A stretch of DNA of 41,505 nucleotides, from IMG/VR virus record IMGVR_UViG_3300008259_002692, positions 1 through 41,505 of that record. One strand, written 5' to 3'. The notes beneath the pieces were generated by a model. The model had not been told where the DNA came from. It saw only the letters and a list, made by a program, of their open reading frames with translations, and did not search any database. The position numbers and the translations under genes were made by a program. This DNA is from a virus. Shown here piece by piece: positions 33,611 to 40,354 of the stretch (within the stretch, counting starts at the first letter, position 1; every line of letters begins with the position of its first letter).

Positions 33611-34341
33611 AATTAGCGAACTGTTTTACTCTGCACAAGGCGAAGGACGCTTTGTTGGTGTGCCTAGTGTGTTTTTACGAACCTTTGGTTGCAATTTCCA
33701 ATGTGCAGGCTTTGGCCTGAGAAAAGGAGAGAAGACCAAGGAAGTAGAGCCTATTGCACAAAATGTTGGTATCTACAAAACTTTTGAAGAATTGCCACTG
33801 GTGAGCACAGGCTGTGACAGTTATGCTAGTTGGCATCCAGCATTCAAACATCTAAGCCCCACATATGACAATCAAGAAGTGGTTCAACGTCTATTGGCAT
33901 TGACTCCAAACCAACATTGGCAACAACGCAATGGCAATGATGTTCATCTTGTGATCACTGGTGGCGAACCTTTGTTGGGCTGGCAACGAGAATATGCCGA
34001 CTTGCTGAGTCAACCTGGCATGGAAGATCTAACTGTCGGCCAGTGGCGAACGCTGGGAAGATGCTGTCAAGCCTGATGTGGTAAAATCTTACAATTGGTT
34101 GGGGTTTACCTACTTGAAGTTTGTGGTAGAATCTCTAGAACACTTTGACGAAGTAGATCAGGCGGTGTCTGAATATCGCTATGCTGGATTTACAGGTCCT
34201 GTGTATGTGATGCCCGTGGGTGGTGTTGTTAGTGTGTATGATGGTAATCGTATCAATGTTGCCGATGAAGCACTCAAGCGTGGCTACAACTATAGTCCCA
34301 GACTGCATGTGGATATTTGGGGCAACGGTTGGGGCAAGTAA
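33600..34341 (+). pseudogene. queE: queE (7-carboxy-7-deazaguanine synthase) with internal deletion and frameshift
   Basis: A radical SAM enzyme of 7-deazaguanine synthesis. The N-terminal part to about 34030 has FYSAQGEGRFVGVPSVFLRT, CNFQC (C31, C35), a long loop with TGCDSYASW (C72) as the likely third cluster Cys, and VITGGEPLLGW. After MEDL at 34028-34032 the frame runs out at 34076, while the +1 frame from 34033 reads LSASGERWEDAVKP and on through TYLKFVV and GPVYVMPVGG to 34341, the normal C terminus. The segment expected between, with the ETNGT and SPK elements, is missing. So the gene has lost a length not divisible by three. Unless it is an assembly error, QueE is inactive. Confidence 0.75.
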
Positions 34342-34541
34342 GAGAAACTAGAACCAGAACACTGGTCAAAACCATCATCTATAGGATATGGGTGATACTG
34401 TCAACCTATGTGATGTTGTTGGTCACTGGACAAAGCATGACACAGGCATTGTTGCCTACCATTGTTATCAATTGTGTGTGGATGACATCATATTACCTAT
34501 ATGATAGACTATGGAGCCGTATAGACTGGGGGAGAAAGTGA
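34317..34541 (+). CDS. DUF2061-type small membrane protein
   Basis: About 74 residues. ETRTRTLVKTIIYRIWVILST, a hydrophobic first helix, TGQSMTQALLPTIVINCVW as the second helix, then YYLYDRLWSRIDWG match DUF2061, a two-helix membrane family (K-x-x-xWR...TG...Y-x-x-ER-x-W-x-x-I-x-WG). The start is uncertain: TTG 34317 or TTG 34329, without an ATG. It overlaps the end of queE. Function unknown; its K/R-rich N terminus would face the cytoplasm. Confidence 0.7.
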   Translation: MGQRLGQVRETRTRTLVKTIIYRIWVILSTYVMLLVTGQSMTQALLPTIVINCVWMTSYYLYDRLWSRIDWGRK

Positions 34542-34753
34542 TCAAGCAATTTTGTGTTTATTCGCATAATCCATGTTTTGTTGATGTGCTTGAATGGTTG
34601 CGCGAAAACAAAATCAAACTCGAAGCACATGTGAATAGAACTAGATTTTGGATTGACAGTGACAGTCCTGAGATGACCATGTTCATGCTCACACATCGCA
34701 GAGATTGCGAGCCAGTGGACGAAGATCAAGATTATACAACAGGAAGAAAATAA
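34538..34753 (+). CDS. WLxxN/FxLxW small-protein family, member G
   Basis: GTG 34538 overlaps the preceding stop (GTGA) and has GGGGGAG just upstream; an ATG at 34511 lies inside the previous gene. Of the 71 residues, CFVDVLEWLRENKIK is the family helix and FWIDSDSPEMTMFMLTHRR the diverged tail, followed by an acidic end. Its opening FCVYSHNPCFVDVLEWL resembles member E (VFVSDNQKVIDWL). Function unknown. Confidence 0.65.
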   Translation: MIKQFCVYSHNPCFVDVLEWLRENKIKLEAHVNRTRFWIDSDSPEMTMFMLTHRRDCEPVDEDQDYTTGRK

Positions 34754-34785
34754 TGTTTGGCACAGGATACACAGGAGGAAACCCC

Positions 34786-35130
34786 ATGAAAGCACAAACT
34801 CCAGCCCAAGGCATCAGCATTGATCAAGACTTTGGTGATGCTCAAGTCTTTAATGTAGAATGCGAGTGTTCTGCTGATGAACATGCTGTAAAGATGTGGA
34901 TTGAAGTTCAGCGAGAAAAAGATATTCCTGACGTAGAAGTTAGTTTTTATGTCACTACTTGGACTAGAGGATTTTGGAAGGATTGGCCGGCACGACTTCG
35001 TGCTGTATGGGATATCTTGATTCATGGTGTCCACAAACAAGAACATCACATGCTGTTGAACAAGCAGTCTGCATTGAATTTTGCTGGTGCTATTGTCAAC
35101 ACCGTTAAAGAACTTGAAACTAAGATCTAA
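34786..35130 (+). CDS. Hypothetical protein, 114 aa
   Basis: ATG 34786 is preferred because a strong AGGAGG lies eight bases upstream; an in-frame ATG at 34753 overlaps the previous stop and is the alternative. The protein has a beta-like N-terminal half (DAQVFNVECECSADEHAVKMWIEVQ), VSFYVTTWTRGFWKDWPARLRAVWD and a helical C terminus (SALNFAGAIVNTVKELE). No recognised motif. Confidence 0.7.
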   Translation: MKAQTPAQGISIDQDFGDAQVFNVECECSADEHAVKMWIEVQREKDIPDVEVSFYVTTWTRGFWKDWPARLRAVWDILIHGVHKQEHHMLLNKQSALNFAGAIVNTVKELETKI

Positions 35131-35160
35131 TTTAAACTGTTAGAAAGGCTACATACGCAG

Positions 35161-35406
35161 ATGAATAACACTACTTGGACCCATCTCTGCGGAAATAAGA
35201 TAACACAAGTGCCTTTGGGTAGTTGTTGCCCTGAATGCCATATTAGTAGTGCTGTAGAAAGTCTTAGGTTCGCTGGATTCACACCCAGCACACAACCTGT
35301 TAAAAAAAGTTGGTGGTCGAGATTAGTTTTTAAGAAAAAAACTACGACCAAGAGAAAAAACAAACCTTATGAATTCCAGGACGATTACAATGACCGACAT
35401 GGTTAA
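35161..35406 (+). CDS. Small putative zinc-finger-like protein, 81 aa
   Basis: Cysteines THLCG and GSCCPECH near the N terminus are spaced like a one-sided zinc ribbon (C...CC-x-x-C plus a His). The second half is very basic (KKSWWSRLVFKKKTTTKRKNK), typical of nucleic-acid binding, then acidic. It overlaps the next gene by 17 bases. Function unknown; a DNA- or RNA-binding role is possible. Confidence 0.6.
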   Translation: MNNTTWTHLCGNKITQVPLGSCCPECHISSAVESLRFAGFTPSTQPVKKSWWSRLVFKKKTTTKRKNKPYEFQDDYNDRHG

Positions 35407-35596
35407 CAACGACATTGAACATGCCAACAACACCAACCCTTGCCAGGGTGTTTGTGTAGTTGATGGTGATTTTTGTATTGCTTGTTTTCGAACTTCCAAA
35501 GAGCGCAGTGAATGGTATGAATACACCAACCATCAGCGCGAACAAGTGTTGGAAGAAATCAAAGTTCGAGAACAAAATTTATTTGATGAAAATTAA
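35390..35596 (+). CDS. DUF1289 family protein
   Basis: 68 residues from ATG 35390 with AGGA upstream. NPCQGVCVVDGDFCIACFRTSKERSEW fits DUF1289, a small cysteine-motif family (PC-x-x-VC...C-x-x-C-R-T-x-x-E-x-x-W), thought to bind an Fe-S cluster or zinc. EQVLEEIKVRE follows as the usual C-terminal helix. Its presence beside several Fe-S enzymes is suggestive. It overlaps the next gene by 11 bases. Confidence 0.8.
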   Translation: MTDMVNNDIEHANNTNPCQGVCVVDGDFCIACFRTSKERSEWYEYTNHQREQVLEEIKVREQNLFDEN

Positions 35597-36500
35597 ACAC
35601 AACGTTGATACAAAGTATCTGCGGTTTACTTTGCCTACACTTTTAAAGTCACCAGCCATGCAATTGTCTGGGCCTGTTTCTCCTACATACCTTAATAATG
35701 TTGTATTTGCTCAACTGACACATTTGTTTCAACCCAACACTCTTTTGGATCTAGGCTGTTACTATGGCGCATTGCCAATGATGGTTGAAGATCTACTGGA
35801 ACTGGTTTCCAGTGATCATTGCGGTAAAACTCAATGGTATTTGGTAGATGACTTTTCCTTTTTTAAACTTACCAAACAACACAATCTAAACTACGATCCA
35901 AAAAATCCATGGGTGACAGATGTGATCCGAGATTTCTGCGAAAGTGTAAGAAATCCCAGTGCCGAGGGCGTTCTCAAAGAATTTCCAATACCCACTGACC
36001 CTAAAATGTTAGAATCAGTGATTCGTGGTGTTGCTACTAAGTTCCAAGCATCGTATCCCAACATAGTTCAAATCACAGAAAATGTCGCTAACCTGGCAGG
36101 GACCAAGTTTGACTTTGTTTCTTTTGACCTATCAGCCAGCAATTTTCAAAATAATTTGGCCATACTGAAACTGTTGGTCAATGACTTTTTAAACAAGAAT
36201 GCTGTGATAGCAGTGGACGACATTGCCGCTGAGCATCCGAGCCAGTTGGCTTTATTTTTAGAGGCCATTCAGGATTTAAATTTACAGTTCATTGGTGTTG
36301 CCGGTAAAACTACCTTGTTGTCAAATGTAGACATTAAGGAAAAACATGATTTCATTACCAGCATATATAAAACAAGGGCGTATGCAACCAACGATGGCCA
36401 AAACTTTTTTTGGATTCTTGAAGATACCCAGTCTGAAAAATACGGTTCCTTGTTAAAAATGTTACCCAATCAAACGCACAAAAATGTTAAACTGGTTTAA
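35586..36500 (+). CDS. SAM-methyltransferase-like Rossmann protein
   Basis: ATG 35586 gives 304 residues; the frame is open further upstream but only through DUF1289. NTLLDLGCYYGALPM resembles motif I of class I methyltransferases (LDLGxxxG), FDFVSFDLSASNF motif IV-like, and NKNAVIAVDDIAAEHPSQ a late strand as in FkbM/CmcI-like (class I) enzymes. The G-x-G-x-G is incomplete (GCYYG), so SAM binding is not assured. The acceptor is unknown. The end overlaps the next gene by 17 bases. Confidence 0.55.
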   Translation: MKIKHNVDTKYLRFTLPTLLKSPAMQLSGPVSPTYLNNVVFAQLTHLFQPNTLLDLGCYYGALPMMVEDLLELVSSDHCGKTQWYLVDDFSFFKLTKQHNLNYDPKNPWVTDVIRDFCESVRNPSAEGVLKEFPIPTDPKMLESVIRGVATKFQASYPNIVQITENVANLAGTKFDFVSFDLSASNFQNNLAILKLLVNDFLNKNAVIAVDDIAAEHPSQLALFLEAIQDLNLQFIGVAGKTTLLSNVDIKEKHDFITSIYKTRAYATNDGQNFFWILEDTQSEKYGSLLKMLPNQTHKNVKLV

Positions 36501-36807
36501 AAATCTTTTTATAAAAAACAATGATGCACGTCGCATGCGCGACAGTCCTGATCCTTGGGTCAATGTTGTCAAGGCCCACATTGATCCAAACAATCCCAAA
36601 GAAGGTTATTTTGAACTTGAGTGGAATCCGGCCTTTGTGCGCTATCTAATGGCTCATGGTTACAATGCTCCCACCGCTGAAGCCATTGTAGACATGTGGT
36701 TCACTGAACTATGTAGAAACATCAGCATGGACCAAATTGCCGACGGCAATTTTGTAGCCGATGCGGGTCGTGTCCAAACTCGCAATAAAAGTCAAAAATC
36801 CAGTTGA
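36484..36807 (+). CDS. Hypothetical protein, 107 aa
   Basis: N terminus MLNWFKNLFIKNN is an amphipathic basic helix that could touch membrane; the middle has GYFELEWNPAFVRYLMAHGY and EAIVDMWFTELCRNIS, and the end is basic and polar. No catalytic or metal motif. The TGA stop lies inside the -35 box of the exonuclease promoter. Not recognised. Confidence 0.7.
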   Translation: MLNWFKNLFIKNNDARRMRDSPDPWVNVVKAHIDPNNPKEGYFELEWNPAFVRYLMAHGYNAPTAEAIVDMWFTELCRNISMDQIADGNFVADAGRVQTRNKSQKSS

Positions 36808-36832
36808 CATCTAAGTCTACTCGTGTTAGAAT
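36804..36832 (+). promoter_or_regulatory. Sigma70-type promoter giving a leaderless exonuclease mRNA
   Basis: TTGACA (36804-36809), 17-base spacer and TAGAAT (36827-36832). The TGA of the preceding gene is embedded in the -35 box. Seven bases after the -10 box is 36839, the A of the next ATG, so translation would begin at the 5' nucleotide. Confidence 0.75.
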
Positions 36833-36838
36833 TACTGC

Positions 36839-37822
36839 ATGAGTTATCTTATTGTAGACGCCGCCAATCTCTTCTTCCGTGCCCGCCATGTGATCCGCTC
36901 CGGCGATCCAGAAGAGCGTGTGGCCATGAGTTATCACATTATTCTTGCCTCTGTGCTGAAACAATGGCGAGAGCGCCAAGGTCGCCATGTGGTGTTCTGC
37001 TTTGAAGGTCGCAGTTGGCGCAAGGACGTCTACCGTCCTTACAAGGCTCAGCGAAGCGAAGCCCGTGCGGCTCAAACTCCCAAGGAGCAGGCTGAAGATG
37101 AATTGTTTTGGAAGAGTTTTGACGAGTTCAGAGAATACTTGGAATCCAAGACCAATATCACTGTGCTACGACATGCTCAGGTTGAAGCCGACGATTTGAT
37201 CGCACGTTGGATTGATCTTCATCCCAACGACAATCATACAATTGTATCCAGCGACAGCGATTTTGAGCAACTGATTGCCACCAACGTTCAACTCTACAAC
37301 GGCATTGCTGGTGTGCTGACAACACACGAAGGTTACTATGACGACAAGGGGCGAGCAGTCGTAGACAAGAAAACCAAGGAAGTCAAACCTGCTCCTAACC
37401 CTGACTGGATGTTGTTTGAAAAATGCATGCGAGGTGATGTCAGTGACAACATCTTCTCAGCATATCCTGGTGTTAGAACCAAAGGTTCTAAGAACAAGGT
37501 TGGACTTGAAGAAGCCTATGCTGATCGCAACAACAAAGGATTCATGTGGAACAATCTAATGTTGCAACGTTGGACCGACCATGAAGGCGTTGAACACCTG
37601 GTGCGTGATGACTACGAACGCAATCGTTCAATCATTGACCTTAGAGCACAACCCAGCAACATCAAGTCTATCTTAGACGAAACCATTGCCACTGCTGTTC
37701 AACAACCTAAGAAACCATCAGTGGGTCCGCACTTTATCAAGTTCTGTGGGCGGCATAACATGCAAAAGGCTGTAGACTCGGCTCAACATCACACTGAATG
37801 GTTAAACGCTACCTATGGATAA
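36839..37822 (+). CDS. rnh: RNase H / 5'-3' exonuclease (T4 rnh-like, FEN family)
   Basis: 327 residues (T4 RNase H: 305). LIVDAANLFFRAR, FCFEGRSWRKDVYRPYKAQR, VEADDLIARW, IVSSDSDFEQLI and RGDVSDNI are the PIN/FEN metal-site motifs with conserved Asp/Glu, and GVRTKGSKNKVG follows as the helix-hairpin-helix region. It removes RNA primers from lagging-strand fragments and has 5' flap activity. The promoter predicts a leaderless mRNA; the stop overlaps the ATG of the exported protein. Confidence 0.9.
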   Translation: MSYLIVDAANLFFRARHVIRSGDPEERVAMSYHIILASVLKQWRERQGRHVVFCFEGRSWRKDVYRPYKAQRSEARAAQTPKEQAEDELFWKSFDEFREYLESKTNITVLRHAQVEADDLIARWIDLHPNDNHTIVSSDSDFEQLIATNVQLYNGIAGVLTTHEGYYDDKGRAVVDKKTKEVKPAPNPDWMLFEKCMRGDVSDNIFSAYPGVRTKGSKNKVGLEEAYADRNNKGFMWNNLMLQRWTDHEGVEHLVRDDYERNRSIIDLRAQPSNIKSILDETIATAVQQPKKPSVGPHFIKFCGRHNMQKAVDSAQHHTEWLNATYG

Positions 37823-38135
37823 ACTGCTGATTGGAGTAGTAGCATCCTTCTTGACATTGTGTTCGGCCAATGCCAAAAGTTTTGATATAGAAACCAAATG
37901 GCATTGTGGTGAAACCAACACTATTCGTGACGATTTGGTCAGGCGCGGAGAACAGTTCATTATCTCAGGTGCCATACAAAACAGCACCAGTGCCAAGTTT
38001 TTAATGAGTTTTTGGGTCAATGGCAAGACAGGAAACTGGACTGTATTGGCCACGTTCCTAGAGAAAAATGAAATAACTTGTGTGGTTAGTTTTGGCACAG
38101 GATTTGAAGCAAAACCACCAAGACTCATGATTTAA
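37815..38135 (+). CDS. Small exported protein with signal peptide, 106 aa
   Basis: A typical type I signal peptide: MDK, a hydrophobic LLIGVVASFLTLCS, and ANA as the cleavage site near residue 20. The mature part of about 86 residues has three or four beta strands and two cysteines (WHCGE, ITCVV) that could form a disulfide in the periplasm. It overlaps the exonuclease by eight bases. Export would suit superinfection exclusion or periplasmic inhibitor functions; no family recognised. Confidence 0.7.
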   Translation: MDKLLIGVVASFLTLCSANAKSFDIETKWHCGETNTIRDDLVRRGEQFIISGAIQNSTSAKFLMSFWVNGKTGNWTVLATFLEKNEITCVVSFGTGFEAKPPRLMI

Positions 38136-38160
38136 AAACAAGTTTTAATTCTCTTCTGCT

Positions 38161-38168
38161 CATAAATA
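38161..38168 (+). promoter_or_regulatory. T4-late-type promoter box CATAAATA
   Basis: One mismatch from TATAAATA. By T4 spacing +1 is 38174, three bases before ATG 38177, so the mRNA would be almost leaderless. The upstream gene ended 26 bases earlier. Confidence 0.6.
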
Positions 38169-38176
38169 ACAGCATC

Positions 38177-38488
38177 ATGAGCAGACCTAAACCTACTATT
38201 CTTCTCAGCAACGTTAATCCCCGTTCCTACAAGGCAGAGGAAGTGTTGAGTGCTGACGCAATTTATGCAGTCTTTTACAAAGACAAGCCCATCAACCTAC
38301 GCACCTTAAACAGTTTGGTTTCATACCCTGGACCCAAGTATAAGAAGGTAAGTTTCTCAAATCCTGGCCATGCTTTCAATCTAGCAGATCGCTTAAACAA
38401 AATGTTCCAGACCACAGACTTTTCTGTGGTTGAACTCAAGCAAGGTCGCAAGATCAGTGAGCATGGATCTAGCGGTAAAAATAACTGA
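38177..38488 (+). CDS. Hypothetical protein, 103 aa
   Basis: A basic alpha/beta protein. IYAVFYKDKPINLRTLNS and KKVSFSNPGHAFNLADRLNKMF show strands followed by a helix, and the end is polar (FSVVELKQGRK, then Gly/Ser). No ribosome site precedes the ATG, fitting the near-leaderless transcript. Overlaps the next gene by 26 bases. Probably a late product because of its promoter; function unknown. Confidence 0.7.
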   Translation: MSRPKPTILLSNVNPRSYKAEEVLSADAIYAVFYKDKPINLRTLNSLVSYPGPKYKKVSFSNPGHAFNLADRLNKMFQTTDFSVVELKQGRKISEHGSSGKNN

Positions 38489-38837
38489 GTATCTTCTTCA
38501 ACAGAACCTCAATCTTGACGGCACAGTTGAAGTATCCCCTTACACCCTTTTTAAAAACTATGTGCCGGGTCGCAGTCGCGGTCTAAGACTAACGCCGCTT
38601 GGTTGGGACCTCATGCGCGGTAACTTCCGCTATTGGAGTTATCAGATGACTCCTGGTTGGTCTCCTAAGCCTGGTCATCTCATTGGCTTGCAAGATCACT
38701 TAGACTGGCCTTACTATTTTGGCAACGGCTACTTTAGAGTGTTTGGCGAACAGGACGCCATGGAGATACGACTGGTCAATGACGATGTTATTCTTTGGCT
38801 AGATGGATTGAGTCGTAGAGCGCAAGGTAAAATTTAA
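38463..38837 (+). CDS. Hypothetical protein, 124 aa
   Basis: ATG 38463 follows an upstream in-frame stretch that belongs to the preceding gene. VKITEYLLQQN opens as a helix; RSRGLRLTPLGWDLMRGNFRYWSYQM and WPYYFGNGYFRVFGEQDAMEIRLVNDDVILW suggest a winged-helix-like or beta-rich fold with many aromatics. A role as a small DNA-binding regulator is possible but not shown. A late-type box begins eight bases after its stop. Confidence 0.65.
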   Translation: MDLAVKITEYLLQQNLNLDGTVEVSPYTLFKNYVPGRSRGLRLTPLGWDLMRGNFRYWSYQMTPGWSPKPGHLIGLQDHLDWPYYFGNGYFRVFGEQDAMEIRLVNDDVILWLDGLSRRAQGKI

Positions 38838-38844
38838 ACCACTC

Positions 38845-38852
38845 AATAAATA
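38845..38852 (+). promoter_or_regulatory. T4-late-type promoter box AATAAATA
   Basis: One mismatch from the T4 late consensus. Five bases separate it from ATG 38858, which coincides with predicted +1, giving a leaderless mRNA for the radical SAM gene. Confidence 0.6.
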
Positions 38853-38857
38853 TCATT

Positions 38858-39736
38858 ATGATTGAGTTGGCACATTCAGAAGTTGCTTGGACTATCAATG
38901 GCTACTGCACATTTCAGTGTAGTTACTGTCCAGCAGAATTTAAAAATGGTGCGTTAGATAAAACAGTTGAGCAATATCTAACAGTCATTGAAAAAATACA
39001 AGCGGCACACTATCAGCATCATAACAAGATACACTGGACGCTGGGAGGGGGTGAACCTTTACACTATCCTCATCTCAGCACTTTACTAAAAAAGATAAAG
39101 TCACGCCCTGCCAGCATCTGTCTTGAAACCAGTGGTGATGACACTTGGTTTGGAATCTATCCAATACTGGGTTTAATTGATCGTTTGGAACTGACCTACC
39201 ATCCTTGGCAAAACAACGAGGTGTTTGATTTTATATTTGAAGAAAGTCAAGGCAGAGATATACAAATAGCCATCACTGTGCCATTGGCTCCTGGTGCAAT
39301 CACAGAGTCAAGAGAACATGTTCAACGTTTCCGTAGTCTTGGCTATCAATGTCAAGAGCAGATGTTGCGTGGTGTAGACGGTGAACCACACAGAGAATAC
39401 GATCTTGTTGATGTTAATCGTATCTATGGCCGTCCTGATATATGGCAGGACAACACAGAGCCCTTGCAACCAGGTCAAGCAGATCCCAATTATGTGAGCC
39501 TGGCAAAGGTCAATTCAACAGATCCTATCTACACAGGAAAGCCATGTTATGCTGGTGTTGACTGGATGCAGATCAATGCTCGAGGGTTTGTGTCTTACAG
39601 CCAGTGTGGCGGCAGGAGCGAACCTAGAAATGTATTTGACCCAGACTGGCAACCGCCCACCAGCCATTTTGCCTGTGTCATGAATCAATGCCGCAGTCAA
39701 CAAGACCGCAATAAGATCAGGATTATTACCACCTAG
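38858..39736 (+). CDS. Radical SAM protein with C-terminal cysteine cluster
   Basis: 292 residues. CTFQCSYC (C17, C21, C24) is the radical SAM cluster motif; WTLGGGEPLHYP is the SAM-binding GGE. C-terminal cysteines in GKPCYAG, SYSQCGG, FACVMNQC are spaced like a SPASM-type auxiliary cluster domain. It has a late-type box whose spacing predicts translation from the 5' nucleotide. Fifth radical SAM protein in the window. Substrate unknown. The late-type box of the next gene starts directly after its stop. Confidence 0.8.
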   Translation: MIELAHSEVAWTINGYCTFQCSYCPAEFKNGALDKTVEQYLTVIEKIQAAHYQHHNKIHWTLGGGEPLHYPHLSTLLKKIKSRPASICLETSGDDTWFGIYPILGLIDRLELTYHPWQNNEVFDFIFEESQGRDIQIAITVPLAPGAITESREHVQRFRSLGYQCQEQMLRGVDGEPHREYDLVDVNRIYGRPDIWQDNTEPLQPGQADPNYVSLAKVNSTDPIYTGKPCYAGVDWMQINARGFVSYSQCGGRSEPRNVFDPDWQPPTSHFACVMNQCRSQQDRNKIRIITT

Positions 39737-39744
39737 AATAAATA
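39737..39744 (+). promoter_or_regulatory. T4-late-type promoter box AATAAATA
   Basis: Begins at the base after the preceding TAG. It is identical to the box at 38845 and lies five bases before ATG 39750, so +1 again falls on the start codon. Confidence 0.6.
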
Positions 39745-39749
39745 TCCGC

Positions 39750-40184
39750 ATGAAGCATTGGGAACCATATGTTCGTGCCGGTTGGGAAATGGTCATGGAA
39801 GCACAAGGTGCTAGTAAGACCTATTTGGTTCCAGATGTTGAAGCGTTCCTTGTGCATACCATTGCAAGAACCATAGATCGAACAGATGTGTGGGAAGAAC
39901 CAATTGCAATCAAAATGATGACAGCACAAACCAAACCTGGCCTAACCAAACGCATAGAACTTCGTAATGTAGGAGAAGAATGCTTGTTCATTGATGCTTG
40001 GGAGTTCAAACAACGGCGCTGGCCCTCACCTAACTATTTCAAAGACATGGGCTCCATTGCATTTGGCATGGCCAGCGTGGCTACTAGTCCAATTGACACA
40101 ACCTTAGAGTTGGTTAGCGAGCATTTTACTACTATGAGCCATGTGCTACGTCAAGTCCGTGACCTACATTTGCACAAAAAATAA
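39750..40184 (+). CDS. Hypothetical protein, 144 aa, under a late-type promoter
   Basis: Opening YVRAGWEMVMEAQGASKTY and VEAFLVHTIARTIDRTDVW are helical; then IAIKMMTAQTKPGLTKRIELRNVGEECLFIDAWEF is beta-like, and the C terminus is helical, ending HLHKK. No cysteines beyond one and no known motif. Possibly a virion or assembly protein given the promoter. No ribosome site before the ATG. Confidence 0.65.
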   Translation: MKHWEPYVRAGWEMVMEAQGASKTYLVPDVEAFLVHTIARTIDRTDVWEEPIAIKMMTAQTKPGLTKRIELRNVGEECLFIDAWEFKQRRWPSPNYFKDMGSIAFGMASVATSPIDTTLELVSEHFTTMSHVLRQVRDLHLHKK

Positions 40185-40216
40185 GCAGAAATTGTGGCAT
40201 TTTTACAACAAAAAAG

Positions 40217-40277
40217 CCCTTAAAAATCAACAACTTAGCAGATTAAGCAAAAAACCCTTAAAAATCAATGACTTAGC
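40217..40277 (+). repeat. Two 23-base direct repeats in the 170-base intergenic region
   Basis: Copies at 40217-40239 and 40255-40277 share 21 of 23 bases (core CCCTTAAAAATCAA then ACTTAGC). They start 38 bases apart, between the end of a late-type gene and an early-type promoter. The rest of 40185-40354 is A/T-rich with short inverted repeats. They may bind a regulator or an initiator; no known site matches. Confidence 0.7.
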
Positions 40278-40304
40278 GTGTTGCAAAAATACAACACTTT
40301 TTTT
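40278..40304 (+). terminator. Weak hairpin with T-run, probable terminator
   Basis: GTGTTG pairs with CAACAC around an eight-base loop (40284-40291), followed by seven T. The six-pair stem is weak, but its place after the last late-type gene and before a promoter fits termination. Confidence 0.5.
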
Positions 40305-40316
40305 GGCATTTAGGGG

Positions 40317-40345
40317 TTGACCTTTGACCCAGAATCAGGCATAAT
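40317..40345 (+). promoter_or_regulatory. Sigma70-type promoter for the 54-aa gene
   Basis: TTGACC (40317-40322), 17-base spacer and CATAAT (40340-40345). Predicted +1 near 40352, three bases before ATG 40355. Confidence 0.7.
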
Positions 40346-40354
40346 AAGTGAACT

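Noticed and set aside
35460-35585. N-terminal extension of the methyltransferase-like gene
   Set aside because: It runs through the DUF1289 gene in another frame; ATG 35586 gives the normal overlap.
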